Assembly (NCBI GenBank): GCA_030824515.1
Contig: JAVBXN010000012.1
Span: forward strand, 124,001 to 188,000
Length of the DNA: 64,000 nt
Origin: Pelobacter sp.
GTDB lineage: Bacteria; Desulfobacterota; Desulfuromonadia; Geobacterales; Pseudopelobacteraceae
Direction of reading: 5' to 3'
A model generated the notes under the pieces. It was not told the origin of the DNA and searched no databases. It saw only the letters and a list, made by a program, of their open reading frames with translations. A program made the position numbers and the translations under genes. Positions 56,943 through 64,000 of the stretch are shown piece by piece; position 1 is the stretch's first letter, and each line of letters begins with the position of its first letter.

Positions 56943-58724
56943 TCATTTCGGCACATCTTCCACTTCCACCAGATCAATAAGCATCTCCCGGGCCAACTCA
57001 TCACGCTCCAGATGCGGCGACATATCCTCTATGGGACGGTTGACCACCAGCTTGGGGTTGACACAAGTGGCTTGTTCAAGTTTGACCTCGACAAAAGCGG
57101 GGCCCTCAATCTGAAGCGCCCGGGCGATAATTTCATCAGCTCCCGAAATGGAATCGATCACAAATGCCGGGACCCCATATGCCTCGGCGATTTTTACCAG
57201 GTTGGGACAGCCATAGCCGACAACGGTCGATTGTTGCCGACCACCAAAGTACATATCCTGAAACTGCCGCACCATGCCGAGACAGCCGTTATTGAGTACG
57301 AATATCTTGACCGGAAGGCGGTGATTTACGATTGTCTCCATATCCTGGATGTTGACCTGGATACCGCCATCTCCGGAAATTGAAACCACATTGTTTCCTG
57401 ATTCAAGCAGTGCCGCGCCCATGGCCGCCGGCAAGGAGAACCCCATGGCACCCATGCCGCCGGAGATCAGCATGCGCTGCCGGTCTTTGAGCTTGAAACT
57501 CTGGGCGGCCCACATCTGGTTCTGCCCTACGTCAAGACAGATAACGTCCCCAATTGCACAGTGTCCGGACAGAATCTCCATGAATCGGTTGGGCTCAATC
57601 GAGGCAAACTCGCCCTCACGCGACCGGGTTGGATACTTTGCCCGGTAGCCTGCCAGTAACGTGAGCCAGTCGGACAAGTCAGGCTTATTGTAATCAGACA
57701 ACGCTGAACAGATGCGTGTCAAAAAGTCCCTGACATCGCAATGTATGGCCAGGTCAACCGGAAGCTTGGCATTCAACTCGTTAAGGTCGACGTCCACATG
57801 GATTTTTTTTGCGGCCCGGGCAAATGTATCAGGACGTGTGCCGGTCTGGCGGGTATCCAGCCTCGAACCGAGTATTAACAACAGGTCAGAATTGGCCAGC
57901 GTCATGTTGCTGTAGCGGTTGCCATACGCTCCGATCATGCCGAAGCTGGCCGGGTGGTCACCAGGCAAGGCATCCAGGCCCATGAGAGTAAAGACTACCG
58001 GGATTCCGGTCTGCTCAACCAATGTCCGCAGATCGCTTGTTGCGCTAGCCGTCCGCACTCCTCCACCAGCAAGAATAACCGGCCGGCGGGCTGCGCGAAT
58101 CATCTGGATCACTTCTTCAATTTGTGCGGCAGAACAGCTGGGGCGGCAACTCTCCAGCTGTCGATATTCATCGCTATCAAAAAAGCTGGCCAAATTGTCG
58201 GGATCAATCCGGGTCCTCTGGATGTTCATGGGGATATCAAGCAGCACCGGTCCCGGTCGTGCGGATTGAGCCAGATAGACAGCCTTCTCCAGGTGCCAGC
58301 GGATCATCCCGGCATCCACCACTAGCTCCGCATACTTGGTAAGCGGCTTGACCACACTGACAATGTCGGTTTCCTGAAAACCGATCTGCCGCACTGGACG
58401 GTCGAACTTGTACTCATAGGTGTTGACCTGACCGGTAATAAAGAGACAAGGTACCGAGTCAAACCAGCAGCTGCCGATTCCGGTCACCATATTGAGAGCG
58501 CCGGGACCACTGGTAGCCATGGCGACGCCGAGTCGGCCATTCATGCGGGCATAGGCCTCGGCGGCAAATGCGCCGCTCTGCTCATGGTGAACCGAGATGC
58601 AGCGAATATCATCACGGTCAACGGTCGAATCGATCAGGTGGGTTATGGCCCCGCCGATAAATTCAAATATATGCGCAACACCACGTTTTGCTATGAAGTC
58701 GATTACATAATCCGATAGTTTCAA
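56943..58724 (-). CDS. Acetolactate-synthase-like TPP enzyme, YerE-type candidate
   Basis: The 593-residue enzyme has the three domains of acetohydroxyacid synthases. The Pyr domain carries the activating Glu in SVHHEQSGAFAAEAYARMNG. A central FAD-type region follows (DLLLILGSRLDTRQTG). The PP domain has the TPP motif from SISGDGGIQVN to FVLNNGCLGM. The start is TTG 58724, fixed by AAGGAG six bases upstream; a reading to 58793 has no ribosome site. It lies among CDP-3,6-dideoxyhexose genes instead of amino-acid genes and lacks a small-subunit gene, so it probably adds a two-carbon unit to a keto sugar as YerE does in yersiniose synthesis. That is inference; a different pyruvate-derived reaction is possible. 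Confidence 0.85.
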   Translation of the reverse strand: MKLSDYVIDFIAKRGVAHIFEFIGGAITHLIDSTVDRDDIRCISVHHEQSGAFAAEAYARMNGRLGVAMATSGPGALNMVTGIGSCWFDSVPCLFITGQVNTYEYKFDRPVRQIGFQETDIVSVVKPLTKYAELVVDAGMIRWHLEKAVYLAQSARPGPVLLDIPMNIQRTRIDPDNLASFFDSDEYRQLESCRPSCSAAQIEEVIQMIRAARRPVILAGGGVRTASATSDLRTLVEQTGIPVVFTLMGLDALPGDHPASFGMIGAYGNRYSNMTLANSDLLLILGSRLDTRQTGTRPDTFARAAKKIHVDVDLNELNAKLPVDLAIHCDVRDFLTRICSALSDYNKPDLSDWLTLLAGYRAKYPTRSREGEFASIEPNRFMEILSGHCAIGDVICLDVGQNQMWAAQSFKLKDRQRMLISGGMGAMGFSLPAAMGAALLESGNNVVSISGDGGIQVNIQDMETIVNHRLPVKIFVLNNGCLGMVRQFQDMYFGGRQQSTVVGYGCPNLVKIAEAYGVPAFVIDSISGADEIIARALQIEGPAFVEVKLEQATCVNPKLVVNRPIEDMSPHLERDELAREMLIDLVEVEDVPK

Positions 58725-58751
58725 GCCTGTCTCCTTATTCAAATGAATCAC

Positions 58752-58771
58752 CCCGCCGCAAGCAGCGGGGA
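58752..58771. other. GC-rich hairpin between SDR and TPP enzyme genes
   Basis: CCCCGC and GCGGGG form a 6-bp stem with an 8-base loop, 27 bases before TTG 58724 and downstream of the SDR stop at 58803. There is no T run after it, so it is more likely an mRNA structure than a terminator. Confidence 0.4.
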
Positions 58772-58802
58772 ATTGCAACCGTAGTGACACCAAATATCAG
58801 GG

Positions 58803-59726
58803 CTACGGGAAGCTATGGGCTCCGTGAAACCATTCAACCGTGCGGCGAATCCCTTCCTCAAAACCAATTGAAGGGCGCCAGCCGAAATCGGCCGATGTTT
58901 TTGAAATATCCGCCTCCCAGATCTTCGGCTCCGGACGGTGCGGACGGCCATCTCCCCGGACAAGATCCGGCCCACCTGTAATCCGGCGGATTATTTCAGC
59001 CACTTCGCCGATGGTATGCTGGCGACCACTTCCCGCGTTATATACCTCACCAGGTGTAACGCTGGTCTCCGACACGGCCCTGTACAGGTCAAGCACGTCA
59101 TCGATGAAAATGTAATCCCTCACGGAATCGGGTGTTGAAATACAGGGGGGTTCTCCGGTTGTCAGGCATCGGATCAGATACGGGATAAAACGCCTCTGGT
59201 CATCCCACGGGCCAAAAGGAGAAAAGAGGCGGAGCGTTACAACAGGCAGCCCTTTAAGGAGTGCTTCCGAACGACAAAACATGGTCGCGGCACATTTGGC
59301 AACGCCGTAATCTCCAATCGGATGGGCTGGATCATCCTCGCGCATGGGATGGTTCTTAATGCCATATTCCGATGAACTGCCGGCATTGACAAACAGCTCG
59401 AAACCGACCCGCTCGCAAGCCTGCAACAGGTTAATCGTTCCAGTGAGATTGGTTTCAAAAATTGCCGACGTATCACTCTGGCTCGCGAAACCGCCATAAA
59501 CAGCACAGTGGTAGATGGTCCTGGGCCTGACCTCCGACACGACAGCCCTCACTCGGTCGGCATCCCGCAAATCAGCTTCGTGGACACAAATGCCCGAGAG
59601 CCCCTCCAGACGCTGCCTGCTGGAACCGCGGCGCAAAACAAGGTGTACTTCTTTACCTTCGCCGGCAAGCCTACGCACAAGAGCTCCACCGACAAATCCC
59701 GACGCACCGCTGACAAGAATGCTCAT
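58803..59726 (-). CDS. NAD-dependent epimerase/dehydratase (SDR), YerF-like reductase candidate
   Basis: The 307-residue extended SDR has the Rossmann motif SGASGFVGGAL, IYHCAVYGGFASQ, the catalytic region AGSSSEYGI and the Tyr-Lys pair in GDYGVAKCA (YxxxK), then RLFSPFGPWDDQRRFI and DYIFIDDVLDLYRA. It handles a nucleotide sugar with NAD(P). It directly precedes the TPP enzyme (79 bases) and may reduce its product, as YerF reduces the acetyl sugar formed by YerE. It could instead make a 4-reduced or epimerised deoxysugar. It follows the tyvelose epimerase gene by 63 bases. Confidence 0.85.
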   Translation of the reverse strand: MSILVSGASGFVGGALVRRLAGEGKEVHLVLRRGSSRQRLEGLSGICVHEADLRDADRVRAVVSEVRPRTIYHCAVYGGFASQSDTSAIFETNLTGTINLLQACERVGFELFVNAGSSSEYGIKNHPMREDDPAHPIGDYGVAKCAATMFCRSEALLKGLPVVTLRLFSPFGPWDDQRRFIPYLIRCLTTGEPPCISTPDSVRDYIFIDDVLDLYRAVSETSVTPGEVYNAGSGRQHTIGEVAEIIRRITGGPDLVRGDGRPHRPEPKIWEADISKTSADFGWRPSIGFEEGIRRTVEWFHGAHSFP

Positions 59727-59789
59727 CGCTGGCAGCCTTCCATAGTACTGCCGACTCCATGGACATGCATGGGCAGAATGAGTGTTATC

Positions 59790-60812
59790 TCACTCAGCAT
59801 GGTCAACCCATTCCAGCATGCGGCGGATTCCGGCCACCTTACCCACCTGCGGTTGCCATCCCAGAATGCGCGCGGCTTTGCCGATATTCGCCACAAACAG
59901 CCGCTGGTCGCTTTCTCTGGGGGGGAGCCTGGTATAGGAAAGTTTTTTTCCCGTATTCTCTTCAAGAAGCTCAAAAAGTTCCAGCAGCGACAAACTGTTC
60001 GCCATCCCCCCACCTATGTTGAATGCATTGCCGCGAGCCTCTTTGATCCGCTCCACCGCACGGAAATACAGGGCGACCATATCATCGGCGTGAAGCACAT
60101 CACGCACCTGCTTGCCGTTGCCCGAGATGGTAAAAGGTTCGGCAAGAAGAGCGTTTCGTGCAGCAATGGCCTGCTGGCAGAACCAGCCGATCCACCCCTG
60201 ATCATAGGTTGCGTACTGACGTCCGCCGTACATGGACGAATGCCGAAACACGACCGTATTCAATCCGAAAATCCGGGCATAATCCAGCATGTACTGATCA
60301 GCAGCTCCTTTGGAACAGCCGTAGGGAGAATGGAAGTCCAGCGGTGTCGTCTCATCAAAACCGTCGGGCATGTCCAGGCATTCGTATCGACTCGCCCCCT
60401 CCCGGTAGCTGAACTGTTCAAGGTCGCCATAAACCTTGTTTGTGGATGAATACACCACTGCTGCGGAAGGGCAAAACTGACGAACGGACTCGAGAACATT
60501 GAAGCTGCCAAGCACATTGGTCTCGAAATCGATTCGTGGATTGGAAATGGAAGTAGTCATGGCAACCTGCCCGGCCAGGTGAAATACGGCGTCGGGACAG
60601 GACTCTCGGACCAGGTTAGTCACATCGTTGGCATTGCGTATATCGCCATGCACAAAGGTAAACGTTCCGAGCGAACGGAGCCAGGTCAGATTCTGGAGCG
60701 AACCGGAGCGGCTGAGGTTGTCAAAGACGGTCAGTTGGTACCCCTTGCACAGCGCTGCGGCCGCCAGGTTGCTTCCCAAAAAACCGCAGCCCCCCGATAT
60801 CACCAGTTTCAT
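59790..60812 (-). CDS. rfbE: CDP-paratose 2-epimerase (CDP-tyvelose synthesis)
   Basis: The 340-residue SDR agrees with Salmonella RfbE (CDP-tyvelose 2-epimerase) in recognisable long segments: [70 protein letters not shown] and [18 protein letters not shown]. Length (340 versus about 338) and the NAD motif GGCGFLG fit. It converts CDP-paratose to CDP-tyvelose in the cytoplasm. ATG 60812 overlaps the stop of the preceding reductase gene (ATGA) and has GAGG upstream; a longer reading of 22 residues has no support. This is the firmest pathway assignment of the locus. Confidence 0.95.
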   Translation of the reverse strand: MKLVISGGCGFLGSNLAAAALCKGYQLTVFDNLSRSGSLQNLTWLRSLGTFTFVHGDIRNANDVTNLVRESCPDAVFHLAGQVAMTTSISNPRIDFETNVLGSFNVLESVRQFCPSAAVVYSSTNKVYGDLEQFSYREGASRYECLDMPDGFDETTPLDFHSPYGCSKGAADQYMLDYARIFGLNTVVFRHSSMYGGRQYATYDQGWIGWFCQQAIAARNALLAEPFTISGNGKQVRDVLHADDMVALYFRAVERIKEARGNAFNIGGGMANSLSLLELFELLEENTGKKLSYTRLPPRESDQRLFVANIGKAARILGWQPQVGKVAGIRRMLEWVDHAE

Positions 60813-61699
60813 ACCGCACCTCGTTCCATGTCGATAGTTTGCTTCAGACCGGCTTCGAGACTGGTTTTGGCATGCCAACCCAAGGCGCGGACGGCTGAAG
60901 TATCGGAATTGGATTCCATCACTTCATGCTCCCGGTATGGAAGCGCACCGAAATCAAGCAGAGTAGTTTCGTTCCCGGAAATCCGCTTGGCCAGACAGAC
61001 GAAATCCCTGATGGACACCGTTTTATTGCTACCCACCTGAAAGTCGTAATAACCGGTTGAAAGTGTACTGCTGTGTTTCAGTATTATTTCGAAAGCATTG
61101 ACAACATCATCGATGTAAATGAAATCCCTTTTCTGGGCGCCGGACGTCAGCGCAATTCGATCTACATTTCTAAGGATGCTGCGAATGATAAAGGTAACAA
61201 ATTTTGACTCATCGTCGAACGGACCGTAGAAATGTTCCAGAGCGACGCTGATGCAGGTCATTTGCTGGGAATAGAGTTTGAGCCAATCCTTGAACTGGCT
61301 TTTCGACAGTGAATAAAAGCTGATGTTTTTGTCTAAAACCGTATCGGTATTGATAAAACATGATACGCCGTTTTCAACACCAAGTTCCAGCAGCTTCAGC
61401 GGCAGAAACAGGTTGGCATCCAGAAGATCGAGGGGAACTTTTTCTTTCCTGCCGTAATCCGTAGCGCAATGTATGATCATATCAATGCTGTTTTCTCTAA
61501 AAACCCTATCCAGCGGAAACATATCGATATCATAGACCACAAGTCCGTCGATTAACGCGGATATTCTGCCTGTGTGCGAGGTAGTACGTTTCAGCAGTAT
61601 GACCCTGCTGCCCGCGGACACAAGACTTGCAAGCAGGTTGCTCCCCAGAAATCCTGTTCCGCCTGTCAGCAATATTGTTTTTACCTCTGGAACGTGCAT
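60809..61699 (-). CDS. CDP-paratose/abequose synthase-like reductase (SDR)
   Basis: The 296-residue SDR has [19 protein letters not shown], a shortened catalytic region with [10 protein letters not shown] (YxxxK), and [21 protein letters not shown] plus [20 protein letters not shown], which resemble the RfbS (paratose synthase) and RfbJ (abequose synthase) enzymes. These reduce CDP-4-keto-3,6-dideoxyglucose at C4. Because the next gene encodes a paratose 2-epimerase, CDP-paratose is the expected product. It overlaps that gene by ATGA, so both are made together. It begins 50 bases after the RfbH gene. Confidence 0.85.
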   Translation of the reverse strand: MHVPEVKTILLTGGTGFLGSNLLASLVSAGSRVILLKRTTSHTGRISALIDGLVVYDIDMFPLDRVFRENSIDMIIHCATDYGRKEKVPLDLLDANLFLPLKLLELGVENGVSCFINTDTVLDKNISFYSLSKSQFKDWLKLYSQQMTCISVALEHFYGPFDDESKFVTFIIRSILRNVDRIALTSGAQKRDFIYIDDVVNAFEIILKHSSTLSTGYYDFQVGSNKTVSIRDFVCLAKRISGNETTLLDFGALPYREHEVMESNSDTSAVRALGWHAKTSLEAGLKQTIDMERGAV

Positions 61700-61749
61700 T
61701 CAAGCTGCTTTCATTTCGATATGTAACCGCAGAGAAAATATTTTGCACA

Positions 61750-63102
61750 TCATGCTTTCAGAGGCAAAGTCCGGAGCTGCTCGATCATGTATTCCAGCAT
61801 ACCGTCCGTCATGCCTGGATAGACCCCTATCCAAAAGGTGTCGCACATGATCCGGTCGGTATTGGCCAGTTCACCGACTATCCGATAACCGTTGCCGCTG
61901 GCTCGCATCTCGTCGAAACAGGGGTGTTTGACCAGGTTGCCGGCGAAGAGCATGCGGGTCTGAATACCTCTCGATTCCAGCCGATTTACAACCTGATCAC
62001 GACGAAGCCCGGCACCTTCCCGCACAGTCAACAGAAAACCGAACCAGGACGGATCCGAGTCCGCAGTTGCCTCAGGCAGGATGAAATGCTCCTCAAGCCC
62101 GGCCAGACCGTCGCGCAACAAGCGCCAGTTTCTTTTTCTGGCCTCGGTAAAGCCGGGTACTTTTTCCAGCTGGGCGCAGCCGATGGCTGCCTGCATATCG
62201 GTCACCTTCAGGTTATAGCCGAAGTGGGAATAGACATACTTGTGATCATAACCGTATGGCAATTCGCCAAACTGCTGGGTAAAGCGGTTGCCACAGGTAT
62301 TGTCGCGCCCGGAAGGGCACCAGCAATCGCGACCCCAGTCACGGAACGACTCTACCAGCCGCTTGAGGGTGGTGTCATTGGTGTAGACAGCCCCTCCCTC
62401 ACCCATGGTCATATGATGGGGCGGATAGAAGCTGGAAGTTCCGATATGGCCGATGATTCCGGTATTATGCCAGATACCGTTAAGGCAATAGCGCGAACCC
62501 AATGCATCACAGTTATCTTCAACCAGCCAAAGATCGTGCTTATCACAAAAAGTCCTTACAGCGGCGAGATCGAACGGATTCCCCAGGGTATGTGCCACCA
62601 TGATCGCCTTGGTCCGGGCCGACAGAGCCGCCTCCAGTTGCGTCACGTCGATGTTGTAGGTCGGCAACGTCACATCCACAAACACCGGCACGGCGCCATA
62701 CTGAATAATCGGAGCAATCGTGGTTGGAAATGCCGCCGCCACACTTATGACTTCGTCGCCGGGAAGAATGCGGCGTTCACCCAGTTTTGGAGAGGTCAGG
62801 GCCATGAAAGCCAGTAGATTGGCCGAAGAGCCGGAGTTGGTCAATGAGCAGTGTTCTACTCCGATAAATTCGGCAAACTCGCTTTCAAACCGCTCGGCAT
62901 ATCTGCCGGTAGTCAGCCAGAAATCCAGGGAAGAATCTATCAGGTTGGATATTTCTTTCTCATCAAACACTCTCCCGGCATAAGGAATGCGATCACCAGC
63001 AGCAAATGTTTTTTTATGCCCATGCTTGAACTCATGGTACCTGATCGCGGCTTGTATGGCCTGTTCCCTAAGTTCTTTTTCCTGTGTCTTCGTATCACCC
63101 AT
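61750..63102 (-). CDS. rfbH: RfbH, CDP-4-keto-6-deoxyglucose 3-dehydrase (E1)
   Basis: The 450-residue protein belongs to the DegT/aminotransferase fold but is the E1 dehydrase type. The usual PLP lysine is replaced by His (SFYPPHHMTMGEGG, H229). The [2Fe-2S] ligands are C198, C260, C262 and C270 (GRDCWCPSGRDNTC), with a 61-residue gap between first and second versus 57 in the Yersinia enzyme, caused by a small insertion. It removes O3 of CDP-4-keto-6-deoxyglucose with electrons from a reductase (E3); the E3 gene is not in the window. It follows the 4,6-dehydratase gene by 41 bases. Confidence 0.95.
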   Translation of the reverse strand: MGDTKTQEKELREQAIQAAIRYHEFKHGHKKTFAAGDRIPYAGRVFDEKEISNLIDSSLDFWLTTGRYAERFESEFAEFIGVEHCSLTNSGSSANLLAFMALTSPKLGERRILPGDEVISVAAAFPTTIAPIIQYGAVPVFVDVTLPTYNIDVTQLEAALSARTKAIMVAHTLGNPFDLAAVRTFCDKHDLWLVEDNCDALGSRYCLNGIWHNTGIIGHIGTSSFYPPHHMTMGEGGAVYTNDTTLKRLVESFRDWGRDCWCPSGRDNTCGNRFTQQFGELPYGYDHKYVYSHFGYNLKVTDMQAAIGCAQLEKVPGFTEARKRNWRLLRDGLAGLEEHFILPEATADSDPSWFGFLLTVREGAGLRRDQVVNRLESRGIQTRMLFAGNLVKHPCFDEMRASGNGYRIVGELANTDRIMCDTFWIGVYPGMTDGMLEYMIEQLRTLPLKA

Positions 63103-63143
63103 GCAATGCCTCTTATGAGTTGCTTAAATTTGGTATAAACGGC

Positions 63144-64000
63144 TCAAACCGCCTGATAATCATTGATTTGCTGAATACATTCATTCCTTAGATCGGCCTG
63201 TCGGCGATAGGCATGGTTCCAGGAGATAATGCTGTCCAACGAATGCTCCAATGACCAGCGTGGCTGCCATCCCAGCTCCGCCCTGGCTTTTGAACAGTCC
63301 AGCTTCAGATAGCTGGCCTCATGCGGATGGTCACCGTTGTCGATCTCGTAACGCGCTCCATTTCCCCATTGTTGGCACAACCGCTTAACAATCCATTCCA
63401 CCGGCCTGGCATCTTCATCAGACGGTCCAAAGTTCCACCCTCCGGCATAATCGACGCCAGATTCAAACAGTTTCCGCGCCAGCAGCAGATATCCGGAAAG
63501 CGGTTCCAGCACATGCTGCCACGGGCGAATGGCGGAAGGGTTACGGATGAAGACTGGGTCGCCGGCCAGGATAGCGCGTATTATGTCCGGAATCAGCCGG
63601 TCTGAAGCCCAATCTCCGCCGCCGATAACGTTGCCGGCGCGCGCCGAAGCCACCGCCACACCGTGGTTAGCATAATCGGCGGGGTTAAAATAGGAGGAAC
63701 AATAAGCAGCGGTAACCAACTCCGAGCACCCCTTGCTGCTGGAGTAGGGATCATGCCCTCCCATCGGATCGTTCTCGCGGTAGCCCCAGACCCATTCACG
63801 GTTTTCATAGCATTTATCGGTGGTGACATTGACCACCGCTTTTACACTCGGACAGGAACGTACCGCTTCCAGCAAATGTACCGTACCCATCACGTTGATG
63901 GCATATGTTTCAACCGGAATCTTGTAAGAGTCGCGAACCAGGGGCTGAGCCGCCATGTGGATCACAATGTCCGGCGACGCTTCAAACATTTCAGTCTTTA
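63144..64000 (-). CDS. rfbG: CDP-glucose 4,6-dehydratase (5' end outside window)
   Basis: The visible 285 codons are the C-terminal part of an extended SDR; the frame stays open past the right edge, where the N-terminal Rossmann motif should lie. Seen are IVIHMAAQPLVRDSYKIP, NVTTDKCYENREWVWGY with the TDK catalytic triplet, the YxxxK pair in HDPYSSSKGC, VASARAGNVIGGGDW and RPWQHVLEPLSGYL, a set typical of RfbG/DdhB. It makes CDP-4-keto-6-deoxyglucose, the substrate of the RfbH protein encoded next. A glucose-1-phosphate cytidylyltransferase (rfbF) gene is expected just outside the window. Confidence 0.93.
   Translation of the reverse strand, partial: KTEMFEASPDIVIHMAAQPLVRDSYKIPVETYAINVMGTVHLLEAVRSCPSVKAVVNVTTDKCYENREWVWGYRENDPMGGHDPYSSSKGCSELVTAAYCSSYFNPADYANHGVAVASARAGNVIGGGDWASDRLIPDIIRAILAGDPVFIRNPSAIRPWQHVLEPLSGYLLLARKLFESGVDYAGGWNFGPSDEDARPVEWIVKRLCQQWGNGARYEIDNGDHPHEASYLKLDCSKARAELGWQPRWSLEHSLDSIISWNHAYRRQADLRNECIQQINDYQAV

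Noticed and set aside
1-64000. CRISPR arrays, tRNA or rRNA genes, prophage or transposase genes
   Set aside because: None found by eye on either strand; only short palindromic repeats at 45.4 and 48.0 kb.

Overview
The window reads as chromosome of a Desulfuromonadales bacterium, most likely a Geobacter-type organism. This rests on gene content, not on a marker gene: many membrane hybrid histidine kinases, a full chemosensory operon with CheD and STAS proteins, giant secreted proteins built from carboxypeptidase-regulatory-like, CARDB and InlB-type repeats, and a moderately high GC coding style. There are no rRNA or tRNA genes, CRISPR arrays or complete insertion sequences. Nearly everything from 1 to 42 kb and from 44.6 to 64 kb is on the minus strand.

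Region 1 (1-9.2 kb) holds two giant exported proteins. A 2054-residue protein is followed 42 bases later by a second one that runs off the left edge with at least 902 codons and no stop. Upstream lies a leader with a sigma-70-like promoter, compact hairpins and a perfect intrinsic terminator in front of the first start codon, which is the architecture of a transcription-attenuating RNA switch. Region 2 (9.2-14.4 kb) has an orphan helical-repeat protein, a short DUF4139-type exported protein, a hybrid kinase and a TusA-family protein.

Region 3 (14.4-42 kb) is a dense signalling block. Its core is STAS-STAS-cheA-cheW-MCP-cheR-cheD-cheB. Downstream come two related hybrid kinases with different N-termini, a Cache kinase overlapping a CheY-like receiver and a receiver-less CheB, a second MCP, and a translationally coupled kinase / receiver / receiver-PAS-GGDEF-EAL set. 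Upstream are a hybrid kinase, a receiver-kinase and a sigma-54 response regulator. A strong sigma-54 promoter match and a perfect 7-bp inverted repeat about 175 bp upstream of its predicted start lie between that regulator and the che operon, so the regulator probably drives the operon. Region 4 (42-45.4 kb) has a periplasmic PpiC-type isomerase, a divergent CheY plus a CheX fused to MshEN-like repeats, and a tRNA methyltransferase-like gene.

Region 5 (45.5-64 kb) is a surface-polysaccharide locus: a YfhO-type membrane protein, five glycosyltransferases, an acetyltransferase, a methyltransferase, an ABC exporter and nucleotide-sugar genes. Four of these genes form the CDP-3,6-dideoxyhexose route to tyvelose: a CDP-glucose 4,6-dehydratase cut by the right edge, RfbH, a paratose/abequose-synthase-like reductase and a very clear CDP-paratose 2-epimerase. 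Next to them are an acetolactate-synthase-like TPP enzyme and another SDR. That pair resembles YerE/YerF, which makes the branched sugar yersiniose from the same 4-keto-3,6-dideoxy intermediate. REP-like palindromes lie in this locus, and one arm encodes the end of a glycosyltransferase.

The most interesting candidates are the attenuator leader with its two giant secreted proteins, the sigma-54-controlled chemosensory block with c-di-GMP-type parts (EAL protein, MshEN-CheX), and the tyvelose plus branched-sugar locus.
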